Positions 24,498 through 32,225 of a stretch of 33,173 nt of DNA are shown one piece after another (the first letter of the stretch is position 1; each line of letters begins with the position of its first letter). A program made the translations under genes and the position numbers. This DNA is from DATLCI01 sp035526435 (GTDB lineage: Bacteria; Acidobacteriota; Terriglobia; Terriglobales; Acidobacteriaceae): contig DATLCI010000036.1 in NCBI GenBank assembly GCA_035526435.1, forward strand, positions 1 through 33,173, given 5' to 3'. The notes beneath the pieces are model-generated. The model had not been told where the DNA came from, made no database searches, and saw only the letters and a list, made by a program, of their open reading frames with translations.

Positions 24498-25487
24498 CTA
24501 CTTTTCCCGCTCGACCACGAAGTCGGGGACCCACATCATGGCGCGCTTGATCTCTGAATCCGGGAAGGCGCAAATGGCCTCGCGGGCAGCCTGCGCGAAC
24601 TCCATGGCCGCGGCATTGGCAGCTTCGATCGAGCGGTGTCGCTGAAGAATCTCAAGGACTTGTGGCAGTTGAACGGTCTTGAACGCACGCTCGCGTAGCA
24701 CGGTTTCAATGACCTCGCGCTCGGCTGGGGTGCTGCGCTCCAGCGCATGTATGACCGCCATAGTGACTTTGCCCTCGCGCAGATCGGAGGCCACGGGCTT
24801 ACCTAGAACTTCTTCTGAGGCCGTGAGGTCCAGCACGTCGTCGACGATCTGGAAGGCCATGCCGAGGTTGCGGCCGTATTCTTCCAGCTTGCGCTCCTGG
24901 GTCTTGGTGGCGTCGCCTAGTATTCCACCGAGTCGCATCGACGTGGCAAACAGGCAAGCGGTCTTGCGGAAGATGAGGTCGTAATGCTGCTGCTGAGTAA
25001 TGGATTGCCCCAGCTTCTCCATCTGCAGAAGTTCACCCTCGACCATTTGCTGGGTAAGTTCGATGAGCACGTCCAGGACTTTGAGCTTGCGCTCTTCGAG
25101 CGCAATCTTGAAGGCCTGCATGTAGAGCCAATCACCGGCCAGCACGCAGCGGGCATTTCCCCAATTTATATTTGCGGAAGGGCGGCCCCGGCGTATCTGC
25201 GCTTCATCAATGATGTCGTCATGCACCAGCGTAGCGGTGTGAACGATCTCGACCACCGCTCCCAGACGAACCGCACCTTCACCCGTGTATCCCATCAACT
25301 TGGCGGAGAGCAACAGCAGGGCAGGGCGCAGGCGCTTGCCGCCGCCCGCGCGCAGGTACGCGCCGATGTCCGTGATCGCGGCGACATTGGAGACGGTGCC
25401 GCGCTCGAACTGCGTCTCAATGGCCGCAAGATCGTCGCGCAATAGCTCGAAGATCTCTTTCGCCGTGAATGTGGGGCTAAGACTCAT
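24498..25487 (-). CDS. ispB: Polyprenyl diphosphate synthase (IspB-like)
   Basis: Trans-isoprenyl diphosphate synthase that extends allylic diphosphates with IPP to make the quinone side chain (menaquinone in this phylum, by general knowledge). 329 residues from the ATG ending at 25487. The first Asp-rich motif is D90-D91-x2-D94 (LVHDDIIDEAQIRRGRP), and the second is near 219 (FQIVDDVLDLT). GGGKRLRPALLLL binds IPP. Small residues ahead of the first motif (HTATLVHDD) fit long-chain products, but exact length cannot be read. The start codon shares one base with the yajQ stop (TGATG), so it is translationally coupled. Probably in one operon with metG, tatD and yajQ. Confidence 0.92.
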   Translation of the reverse strand: MSLSPTFTAKEIFELLRDDLAAIETQFERGTVSNVAAITDIGAYLRAGGGKRLRPALLLLSAKLMGYTGEGAVRLGAVVEIVHTATLVHDDIIDEAQIRRGRPSANINWGNARCVLAGDWLYMQAFKIALEERKLKVLDVLIELTQQMVEGELLQMEKLGQSITQQQHYDLIFRKTACLFATSMRLGGILGDATKTQERKLEEYGRNLGMAFQIVDDVLDLTASEEVLGKPVASDLREGKVTMAVIHALERSTPAEREVIETVLRERAFKTVQLPQVLEILQRHRSIEAANAAAMEFAQAAREAICAFPDSEIKRAMMWVPDFVVEREK

Positions 25488-25990
25488 CAATTGGTCCGGA
25501 AGTTTGTGAAGGAGACGTCAATGCCAAAATCTTTGCCGCGAACCAGCGCCATCACCTGCTGCAGCGTATCGCGGTCCTTGCCGGTTACGCGCACCGTGTC
25601 ACCCTGGATCGCGGCCTGGACTTTCAATTTCGAGTCCTTGATCACGCGCACGATCTCCTTCGCCTTTTCGCCGGCGATGCCTTGTTGCAGCGTGATCCGT
25701 TGCCGCACGGTAGCGCTCGCCGCCGGCTCAACCGGACCATAGTCCAACGCCTTGAGTGAGATGCCGCGTTTTACCAGCTTGCCTTGCAGGATGTCGTTGA
25801 CCGCTTTTAGTTTGAAGTCGTCAGCCGAACTAAGCACGATCTTGGTGTCTTTTTCCTCCGTGACGATGTTCGATTTCGAATCTTTGAGGTCGTACCGGGT
25901 ATGGATCTCCTTCAATGCTTGCTGAATAGCATTGGAGAGCTCTTGCAGGTCCACTTTGCTCACAATATCGAACGAATTGTCAGACGCCAT
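25487..25990 (-). CDS. yajQ: YajQ-family nucleotide/cyclic-di-GMP-binding protein
   Basis: Small cytosolic protein of 167 residues with two ferredoxin-like halves. YajQ members bind nucleic acid, GTP/ATP and, in Xanthomonas, cyclic di-GMP. Typical start ASDNSFDIVSKVDLQE, then RYDLKDSKSNI, DDFKLKAVNDILQGKLVKRG, and the end GKDFGIDVSFTNFR. AAAGGGA precedes the ATG. Located 26 bases after tatD and overlapping ispB by one base. Regulatory role in this organism is unknown; the family assignment is secure. Confidence 0.95.
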   Translation of the reverse strand: MASDNSFDIVSKVDLQELSNAIQQALKEIHTRYDLKDSKSNIVTEEKDTKIVLSSADDFKLKAVNDILQGKLVKRGISLKALDYGPVEPAASATVRQRITLQQGIAGEKAKEIVRVIKDSKLKVQAAIQGDTVRVTGKDRDTLQQVMALVRGKDFGIDVSFTNFRTN

Positions 25991-26016
25991 GCCGGTTTCC
26001 CTTTAAGTGCCAATTC

Positions 26017-26835
26017 TTAATCATACTGGCCGGATGCAGGTTTCGTAAGGGGGAACAGCCGGAAGAAGTTTTTGGCGGTGGCTTGCGCGACCTCGGCAAC
26101 CGGTATCCCCCGCACCTCAGCGATCTTCTCCGCCACCTTCACCACGAACGCCGGTTCGTTGCGCTTTCCCCGGTTCGGGACCGGAGCCAGAAAAGGCGAA
26201 TCCGTCTCGATCAGAATGCTGTCGAGTGGGAGTTGTTGCGCCGCCTGGCGAATGTTGACGGCCTTAGGGAAGGTCACGTTTCCGGAAAACGATGTCAGGA
26301 AGCCCATCTCCACCGCGGCCGTAGCGTGCCGCAGGCTGCCCGTGAAGCAGTGAAGGATGCCACCCAATCCGTGTGGGGACCAATGCTTGCCCAGCAGCTC
26401 TAAAGTCTCGTCCCAGGCGTTTTCGGTGTTGTCCGTAGGGCGGCAATGGATGACGATCGGCAATTTCGCCGAAACCGCCTGTTCCATCTGCCGGATGAAC
26501 ACCGCGCGTTGGGTATCGCGCGGCGAATGGTCATAGTGATAGTCGAGTCCGATCTCGCCCCATGCGATGACCCTGGGATTCGCCGCGAGCTCGGCCATTT
26601 CGCGAAAATCTTCTTCGGTGGCGAGTTTGGCTTCATGGGGATGGATCCCTACCGTCGCATAGATCCACGGATGCACCTCCGCGATCTTTATCGCGCAATC
26701 GAGGGAACCAGGACCGGTACCGCTGCCAATAGCCAGGATATGCGTCAGGCCAGCTTGTTGCGCACGCTCGAGCACGACGCTACGGTCAGCATCGAATTGC
26801 TCCATTTCCAGATGCGCATGGGAGTCAACGTACAT
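26017..26835 (-). CDS. tatD: TatD-family metal-dependent hydrolase/DNase
   Basis: 272-residue TIM-barrel amidohydrolase. Members are 3'-5' exonucleases or D-aminoacyl-tRNA-related hydrolases in bacteria. Metal ligands: H6 and H8 in VDSHAHL, E in WGEIGLDYHYD, H in PIVIHCR, H in GILHCFTGS, and D in ILIETDSPFLAP. The start overlaps no gene; the metG stop is 8 bases upstream. metG-tatD linkage is common in bacteria (established knowledge), which supports assignment to the YcfH/TatD type. Confidence 0.95.
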   Translation of the reverse strand: MYVDSHAHLEMEQFDADRSVVLERAQQAGLTHILAIGSGTGPGSLDCAIKIAEVHPWIYATVGIHPHEAKLATEEDFREMAELAANPRVIAWGEIGLDYHYDHSPRDTQRAVFIRQMEQAVSAKLPIVIHCRPTDNTENAWDETLELLGKHWSPHGLGGILHCFTGSLRHATAAVEMGFLTSFSGNVTFPKAVNIRQAAQQLPLDSILIETDSPFLAPVPNRGKRNEPAFVVKVAEKIAEVRGIPVAEVAQATAKNFFRLFPLTKPASGQYD

Positions 26836-26843
26836 GTAAGCGG

Positions 26844-28886
26844 CTACTTAAGCCGCGCTCCCACCGGAACGTCTTCCAGGAACCCGGCCAGCACCGGCAT
26901 CCCCTGTTCTCCGACGGATGCCGCCACGATCATTCCGTTTGATTCCAGCCCGCGAAGCTTGCGCGGGGCCAGATTGGCCACGATGACTACTTTGCGGCCA
27001 ATCAGTTTCTCCGGTTCGTAAGCCAGAGCTATTCCCGCGACGATCTGGCGGACCTCGGTGCCGATATCCACTTCAAGTTTCAGCAAGCGGTCGGCGCCTT
27101 TTACCTTCTCCGCCGACTTTACCAGCCCTACTCGAAGCTCGATCTTGGTGAACTCATCAATCGTGATCTTGCCATCATTCGTCACTGGCGGCGCCGGAAC
27201 CGGCGTGGATGCTGGTACAGCGGCTTGTGTGGCAGGCTGTCCTGCTTGCGCCCCGAGGCCCGCCGGGACGGGGACCTGCTCCGCGCTCAGTGGAGTTGCG
27301 CCAGACTGGTTCTTTTCGTTTTCCAATGCCTGCATCCTTTCAATCGTGCTTTTATCGGTTCGCGGAAAGACCGCTTCTACTTTATCTAACTTGGTCCCAA
27401 AAGGAAGTCCACCCCACTGGATCGTCTGAGGATTCACGTTATTCAGATCGGCGAGTCCCAGTTGCTCCCAAATCTTAAGGGTAGATTCCGGGATGACGGG
27501 ATGCGCCAATGCGGTGGTGATGCGCAGAGCTTCCGCCGCGGTATAAAGGATCGTTGCCAATCGTGACCGGCTGTCTTCATCGGCTTTCTCCGCAACGGCC
27601 CATGGTTCCGATTCCACCAAATACTTATTTACTGCGGCCACCAAAGTCCAGATAGTTTCCAGCCCCCGGGCAAATTGATAATCAGCAAATTGCTGATTCG
27701 TGTTTCGAACCACTTCAGCGGCGAGCTTCGCGATCGCATCTTCTGCCGGCGAGTGCGCAGCTTTCGGCGAAGGGTAGGGAACCTGTCCCTGAAAATACTT
27801 ATGGATCATGGTCAGCGTGCGGCTGGAGAGGTTGCCGAGCCCGTTGGCCAAGTCCGAATCGAAGCGCTGCACCAAGGCGTCGAACGAGAACGATCCGTCC
27901 TGACCAAACGCAACTTCGCGCAACAGGAAGTAGCGCAACGCATCGTTGCCCAACACGTCGATCACTGATTCCGGGCGCACAATGTTTCCGCGCGACTTTG
28001 ACATCTTGCTTTCTTCGAACAGCAGCCAGCCATGGGTCACGATGGATTTCGGCGTCGGAAGCCCGGCCGCCAGCAAAAATGCGGGCCAATACACACAATG
28101 GAAGCGGACGATCTCCTTGCCGATCATATGAACGTCCGCGGGCCAGTATTTGGCGAAGCGCTCCTGGTCTTTCTTCTCGGTACTTCCGAAGCCGATAGCG
28201 GTGCAATAATTCGACAGCGCATCCAGCCACACGTAGATCACGTGCGCGGGATCGTCGGGAACCGGGATGCCCCACTTCAAGGTAGAGCGGCTGATGGAGA
28301 GGTCACGCAGACCGCCACGGACGAAGGACGCCACCTCATTTCGGCGCGATTCCGGACGGATGAAGTCGGGCTGCGCATACAGTTTCAGCAGTTTGTCTTC
28401 GAAGGCGGAAAGCTTGAAGAAATAATTCTCTTCACTGACCGTCTCGGTCGGCTTGCCGCAATCCGGACACGGTGCCCCCGGCGGCGCGTCCACATAGAGT
28501 TCATCCGACACGCAATATTGACCGGTGTAGGTGGCCTTGTAGATGAAACCGTTATCGCGAATGCGCTTGAATATTTCCGCCACGCCGCGTTTGTGATCCT
28601 CATCCGTTGTACGGATGTAGCGGTCGTAGGTAATGCCCATCTTGTCCCACAGCCGCCGGAAATCTGCGGAGACTTCGTCGGCAAACTGTTTCTCACTCTT
28701 GCCGGCCAGCGCGGCGGAGCGTTCGATCTTTTGCCCGTGTTCGTCCGTGCCGGTGAGGAAGTACGTGTCCACCCCGAGCATGCGCTGGCGGCGCGCCACC
28801 GCGTCACAAGCGATGGTGGTGTAGGCATGGCCCACATGCGCCCGAGAATTCACGTAGTAGATGGGAGTGGTGATGTAGAACTTCAT
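26844..28886 (-). CDS. metG: Methionyl-tRNA synthetase
   Basis: Charges tRNA-Met with methionine. 680 residues when started at the ATG ending at 28886, which gives the family-standard MKFYITTPIYYVN; the frame opens 14 codons earlier with no better ribosome site. Class I motifs: H17-V-G-H20 and K294-M-S-K-S298 (FEESKMSKSRGN). A zinc knuckle lies in YCVSDELYVD ... PCPDCGKP. The anticodon helices are about 360-530, followed by a Pro/Ala linker (about 540-575), and then a C-terminal tRNA-binding OB-fold dimerisation domain (FTKIELRVGLVKSAEKV ... APRKLRGLESNGM). First gene of the minus-strand unit metG-tatD-yajQ-ispB. Divergent from argS. Confidence 0.97.
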   Translation of the reverse strand: MKFYITTPIYYVNSRAHVGHAYTTIACDAVARRQRMLGVDTYFLTGTDEHGQKIERSAALAGKSEKQFADEVSADFRRLWDKMGITYDRYIRTTDEDHKRGVAEIFKRIRDNGFIYKATYTGQYCVSDELYVDAPPGAPCPDCGKPTETVSEENYFFKLSAFEDKLLKLYAQPDFIRPESRRNEVASFVRGGLRDLSISRSTLKWGIPVPDDPAHVIYVWLDALSNYCTAIGFGSTEKKDQERFAKYWPADVHMIGKEIVRFHCVYWPAFLLAAGLPTPKSIVTHGWLLFEESKMSKSRGNIVRPESVIDVLGNDALRYFLLREVAFGQDGSFSFDALVQRFDSDLANGLGNLSSRTLTMIHKYFQGQVPYPSPKAAHSPAEDAIAKLAAEVVRNTNQQFADYQFARGLETIWTLVAAVNKYLVESEPWAVAEKADEDSRSRLATILYTAAEALRITTALAHPVIPESTLKIWEQLGLADLNNVNPQTIQWGGLPFGTKLDKVEAVFPRTDKSTIERMQALENEKNQSGATPLSAEQVPVPAGLGAQAGQPATQAAVPASTPVPAPPVTNDGKITIDEFTKIELRVGLVKSAEKVKGADRLLKLEVDIGTEVRQIVAGIALAYEPEKLIGRKVVIVANLAPRKLRGLESNGMIVAASVGEQGMPVLAGFLEDVPVGARLK

Positions 28887-28980
28887 CAAAGGGTCCGCAG
28901 CGCGCCATTCAGAGTGGATGCCAACCATTCATCTTAAGTAAGCGCACCCACTCCGTCAAACCAGAATAAGCGCGCCGCTC

Positions 28981-28989
28981 TGCTATAAT
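28981..28989 (+). promoter_or_regulatory. Extended -10 promoter for argS
   Basis: TGCTATAAT is an exact TATAAT hexamer (28984-28989) with the TGn extension. No good -35 is seen 17 bases upstream, as is usual for extended -10 promoters. Transcription would start near 28996, leaving a leader of about 80 bases before the argS GTG. Confidence 0.6.
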
Positions 28990-29074
28990 TTCCTCTTTAT
29001 CAGCAACTTACAGCGCTACTCAGGCTGCTTCGTCACGCCTTTTTTGGGATTAACTCTGCGTCTTTAGGACGACC

Positions 29075-31042
29075 GTGTATCGCAAACTCCAGACTCAATT
29101 AGTGGACCATGTGCGTGACCTTCTGCGTCGCAATTACGACGTTGACCTGCCGAACATCGGTGTGGACCAGCCTCCGAAGGTCGAATTCGGCGAGTACGCG
29201 CTCACCTTTTGCTTCGAACTGGCTAAACGATTGCGCAAGCCGCCACGCAAGATCGCAGAAGAGATCATCGCTGCTATGGGCAGCGTTCCGGGATTCGAGA
29301 AGTTTGAAGTAGCCGGCGCCGGATACATCAATGCCCGCGTGAATCGCGCCGCCATGGCCGGGGCCTTGATAAAAGGGAAGCCTGCGTCCGCCACCCAGCC
29401 TGACAAAGTGATGGTGGAGCACACCAGCATCAATCCCAACAAGGCAGCCCACATTGGCCATCTGCGCAACGCCATCATGGGCGACACGTTTGTGCGCCTC
29501 CTACGGAATGCCGGTCGCCAAGTGGATGTCCAGAACTACATCGACAATACCGGCGTACAAGTCGCTGATGTGGTCGTCGGCTTCGTCCATCTCGAAAACA
29601 AGTCCAAGCATGACGTAGAGGAGATCATCTCGAATCCTAGTCTGCGAAAGGACCAGCCCTTCGATTACTACTGCTGGGACCTCTATGCCCGCGTCTCCGC
29701 CTGGTATGAAGACGCGCCTCCGAACAAAGCCATCCGTCTGAAGACGCTGCATGAGATTGAGGCCGGGAGCAACGAAGTCGCGGAGATCGCGGAGGTGGTA
29801 TCCACCGCGGTCTTGCGGCGCCATCTTGAGACCATGGCGCGGCTCGACATACGCTACGACTTTCTGCCGCGCGAGAGCGAGATCCTTTCACTTCATTTTT
29901 GGGACTTGGCGTTCGCGCAATTGAAAGCAAAAGGCGTCCTTTACCTTGAAACCGAGGGAAAAAATAAGGGTTGCTGGGTCATGAAGCGCGCCGGGTCGTC
30001 CCGCGAGGAGGCGGCCACTGGTCCCGACGAAGACGCCAAAGTGATTGTTCGTTCTAACGGCACGGTCACTTACGTGGGCAAGGACATCGCCTACCACCTA
30101 TGGAAGTTTGGCTTGCTGGGCCGTGATTTTGGCTACAACCGGTTCTTTCGCTATCCCGATGGCCAAGATGTCTGGATCTCCGCCGACCAGGGCGAGGCCG
30201 AGCATCCTCACTTCGGGGGCGTCTCTTCCATCTACAACGTGATCGACTCGCGGCAATCCGACCCGCAGAACAATGTGGTCGAAGCCCTGCGGGCGTTGGG
30301 ATATCAATCGCAGGCGGAGCATTACACGCATTTTTCGTATGAAATGGTGGCGCTCACTCCACGCTGTGCACTGGAACTTGGCTATGACATCCTGGAAGAG
30401 GACCGCGAACGCGCATACATCGAGGTCTCCGGACGCAAGGGCTTTGGCGTGAAGGCTGATGATCTGCTCGACGCGCTGATCGAAGCCGCCCTTACCGAGG
30501 TCAACGCGCGTCACGCGCAGCGCGCTCAGGAGGAACGCAGCCTCATCGCGGAACAGATTGCGCTGGGCGCCCTCCGCTATTTCATGCTCAAGTTCACCAA
30601 GAATTCCGTCATTGCCTTTGATTTCAAGGATGCGCTCAGCTTTGAAGGCGAGACCGGTCCCTACTGCCAGTACGCGGTGGTCCGCGCTTCCAATATCTTT
30701 CGCAAGGGGAACACCACGCCTGAGGCGGTGCTGGCGGATGAGGTGGACCTGAACCGCTTTCTGGCCGGGGAAGAGAACAATGACCTCTGGGAATTGTGGC
30801 TTACCGCTGCAAAACTCAGCCTTACCGTGGAGCAGTGCATCGCCAATGCTGAGCCCGCGTACCTGGCGAAATACGCTTTCCAGTTGGCACAGTCATTCAA
30901 TAATTTTTACCATCGGCACCATATTCTGCACGAGACCGACGAAGACCGTAAGCGCTTCCTGATGGTCACCGCAGCGGTGGTCCGGCGGGAGTTACTCGCG
31001 GCACTGGCAGTGATGGGGATCGCTTCTCCCGAAGTGATGTAG
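29075..31042 (+). CDS. argS: Arginyl-tRNA synthetase
   Basis: Charges tRNA-Arg. 655 residues from GTG 29075 (AGGA about 7 bases upstream). The N-terminal Add-1 domain contains PPKVEFGEYALTFCFELAKRLRKPP. The ATP motif H126-I-G-H129 lies in NKAAHIGHLRNAIMGD. DVQNYIDNTGVQVADVVVG and GKDIAYHLWKFGLLG are family hallmarks. The KMSKS loop reads S452-G-R-K-G (VSGRKGFGVK), the form without a Met. The DALR anticodon domain (ETGPYCQYAVVRASNI, AKYAFQLAQSFNNFYHRHHIL) ends the protein. It is about 80 residues longer than the E. coli enzyme, partly from an insertion near KGCWVMKRAGSSREEAA. 26 bases separate it from fur, so the two probably share a transcript. Confidence 0.97.
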   Translation: MYRKLQTQLVDHVRDLLRRNYDVDLPNIGVDQPPKVEFGEYALTFCFELAKRLRKPPRKIAEEIIAAMGSVPGFEKFEVAGAGYINARVNRAAMAGALIKGKPASATQPDKVMVEHTSINPNKAAHIGHLRNAIMGDTFVRLLRNAGRQVDVQNYIDNTGVQVADVVVGFVHLENKSKHDVEEIISNPSLRKDQPFDYYCWDLYARVSAWYEDAPPNKAIRLKTLHEIEAGSNEVAEIAEVVSTAVLRRHLETMARLDIRYDFLPRESEILSLHFWDLAFAQLKAKGVLYLETEGKNKGCWVMKRAGSSREEAATGPDEDAKVIVRSNGTVTYVGKDIAYHLWKFGLLGRDFGYNRFFRYPDGQDVWISADQGEAEHPHFGGVSSIYNVIDSRQSDPQNNVVEALRALGYQSQAEHYTHFSYEMVALTPRCALELGYDILEEDRERAYIEVSGRKGFGVKADDLLDALIEAALTEVNARHAQRAQEERSLIAEQIALGALRYFMLKFTKNSVIAFDFKDALSFEGETGPYCQYAVVRASNIFRKGNTTPEAVLADEVDLNRFLAGEENNDLWELWLTAAKLSLTVEQCIANAEPAYLAKYAFQLAQSFNNFYHRHHILHETDEDRKRFLMVTAAVVRRELLAALAVMGIASPEVM

Positions 31043-31068
31043 ACGCCAGTGGTATCCTAGCTACGCCC

Positions 31069-31566
31069 ATGTTGCAGAAACGCATTGACGATCACACTTC
31101 GATCTCCCGCGAATCCCTTCGCGAGGCGGAGGAGCGGTTCCATGCCCACCTCAAAAAGGTTGGGCTGAAGCACACTGAACAGCGCGACACCATCCTGCGC
31201 ACCTTCGTTGAGACCCGAGAGCATCTGTCTACGGATGAACTCCACCGCCTGGTGAAAAAACGTGATCCCAAGATCGGCTTTACCACCGTTTACCGGACCT
31301 TGAAGCTGTTCGCGGAATGCGGGCTGGCCAGCGAGGTCGCTTTTCATGATGGCATTGCCCGTTATGAGCACCAGCATAACCGGCGGAGCCATCACCATAT
31401 GGTCTGCACGAACTGCGGCAGTTCGGTGGAATTCTTTTCGCCGGAAGTGGACAAGCTGGAGCAGGAGATCGGCCGCCGGTTTCACTATGACACTACCCGC
31501 CACACTTTCCAGATCTACGGGAATTGTGAGGAATGTCGTAAAAAAGGCTCCCGTCGCGTGGTCTAG
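31069..31566 (+). CDS. Fur-family metal/peroxide-responsive repressor
   Basis: 165-residue DNA-binding repressor that senses iron, zinc, manganese or peroxide. The winged helix is about 20-95 (KHTEQRDTILRTF, LSTDELHRLVKKRDP, IGFTTVYRTLKLFAECGL). The regulatory metal site is HHHMVC, with structural zinc pairs C-x2-C (CTNCGSS and CEECRKK). A 25-residue N-terminal extension precedes the winged helix. Start at ATG 31069; the ribosome-binding site is poor, which fits read-through from argS. Fur, Zur and PerR cannot be told apart from these motifs, so no gene symbol is given. Confidence 0.9.
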   Translation: MLQKRIDDHTSISRESLREAEERFHAHLKKVGLKHTEQRDTILRTFVETREHLSTDELHRLVKKRDPKIGFTTVYRTLKLFAECGLASEVAFHDGIARYEHQHNRRSHHHMVCTNCGSSVEFFSPEVDKLEQEIGRRFHYDTTRHTFQIYGNCEECRKKGSRRVV

Positions 31567-31676
31567 TCCGGACCCGCTTTTTCTTTGATTTCAGTCCGGT
31601 TCCTTGATAACCTTCCGCGCATCACGATTCAGCACGTCCGTTGCTACTTTCATCAATGTCAGGGGGATTCCCAGAA

Positions 31677-32099
31677 ATGCCTCAGTTCTGTTCATCATGT
31701 GGCGCGCAAATGGCCGACGGCACTACCGTTTGTCCTGGATGTGGTAAGGCGGCAGCCGGCGCAGCTTCAGCATCCGTACCCGCAGGCAGCGGCCTGCAGG
31801 ATAATGTGGCCGGAATGCTGGCTTACTTCACTATTATTCCCGCCATCGTGTTCCTGGTATTGGAGCCGTATAACCGGAATAAGTTCGTGCGCTTTCATTC
31901 GTTTCAGTGTCTGTTTCTCGCCGGGGCGCTGATCGTCATCCACATCGTGCTGGGATTGATACCCTTCCTCGGATGGATCATTTCCGTGCTGCTCAGTCTT
32001 GCAACGGTCATCCTGTGGGTCTTATTGGTGGTCAAGGCTTACCAGGGGCAGAAATTCAAACTGCCTTTCATCGGCGATCTGGCCGAACAGCAAGCCTGA
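31677..32099 (+). CDS. Zinc-ribbon DUF4870/Tic20-like membrane protein
   Basis: 140 residues. ATG 31677 is chosen because AGGGGGA (31661-31667) stands 9 bases upstream. The N-terminal zinc ribbon has C5-x2-C8 and C19-x2-C22 (QFCSSCG, TVCPGCG), followed by an Ala/Ser linker. Three or four hydrophobic helices follow (NVAGMLAYFTIIPAIVFLVL, FLAGALIVIHIVLGLIPFLG, VLLSLATVILWVLLVVKAY) with NKFVRFHSFQC between them, the hallmark of DUF4870/Tic20-like proteins. Function unknown. Downstream terminator at 32117. Confidence 0.85.
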   Translation: MPQFCSSCGAQMADGTTVCPGCGKAAAGAASASVPAGSGLQDNVAGMLAYFTIIPAIVFLVLEPYNRNKFVRFHSFQCLFLAGALIVIHIVLGLIPFLGWIISVLLSLATVILWVLLVVKAYQGQKFKLPFIGDLAEQQA

Positions 32100-32116
32100 T
32101 CTCGACTATTTCATCG

Positions 32117-32145
32117 GCGGGGGCTTCGGCTCCCGCTTTTGTTTT
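32117..32145 (+). terminator. Intrinsic terminator after the DUF4870-like gene
   Basis: GCGGGGGC (32117-32124), TTCG loop, GCTCCCGC (32129-32136) with one G-T pair, then TTTTGTTTTG. Stable UUCG tetraloop; 18 bases after the stop codon at 32099. Confidence 0.92.
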
Positions 32146-32225
32146 GCGGTTAGGGGTTGACACCACCCCGTAGCTGCGACAATCCTTATCGGCTTGCACG
32201 GTGCGGTATACGCGGAGGAGCCTGG

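Noticed and set aside
29010..29056. T-run and weak inverted repeats in the argS leader, considered as a T-box or attenuator
   Set aside because: Stems of 3-4 pairs do not abut the T6 run, and no T-box consensus is present.
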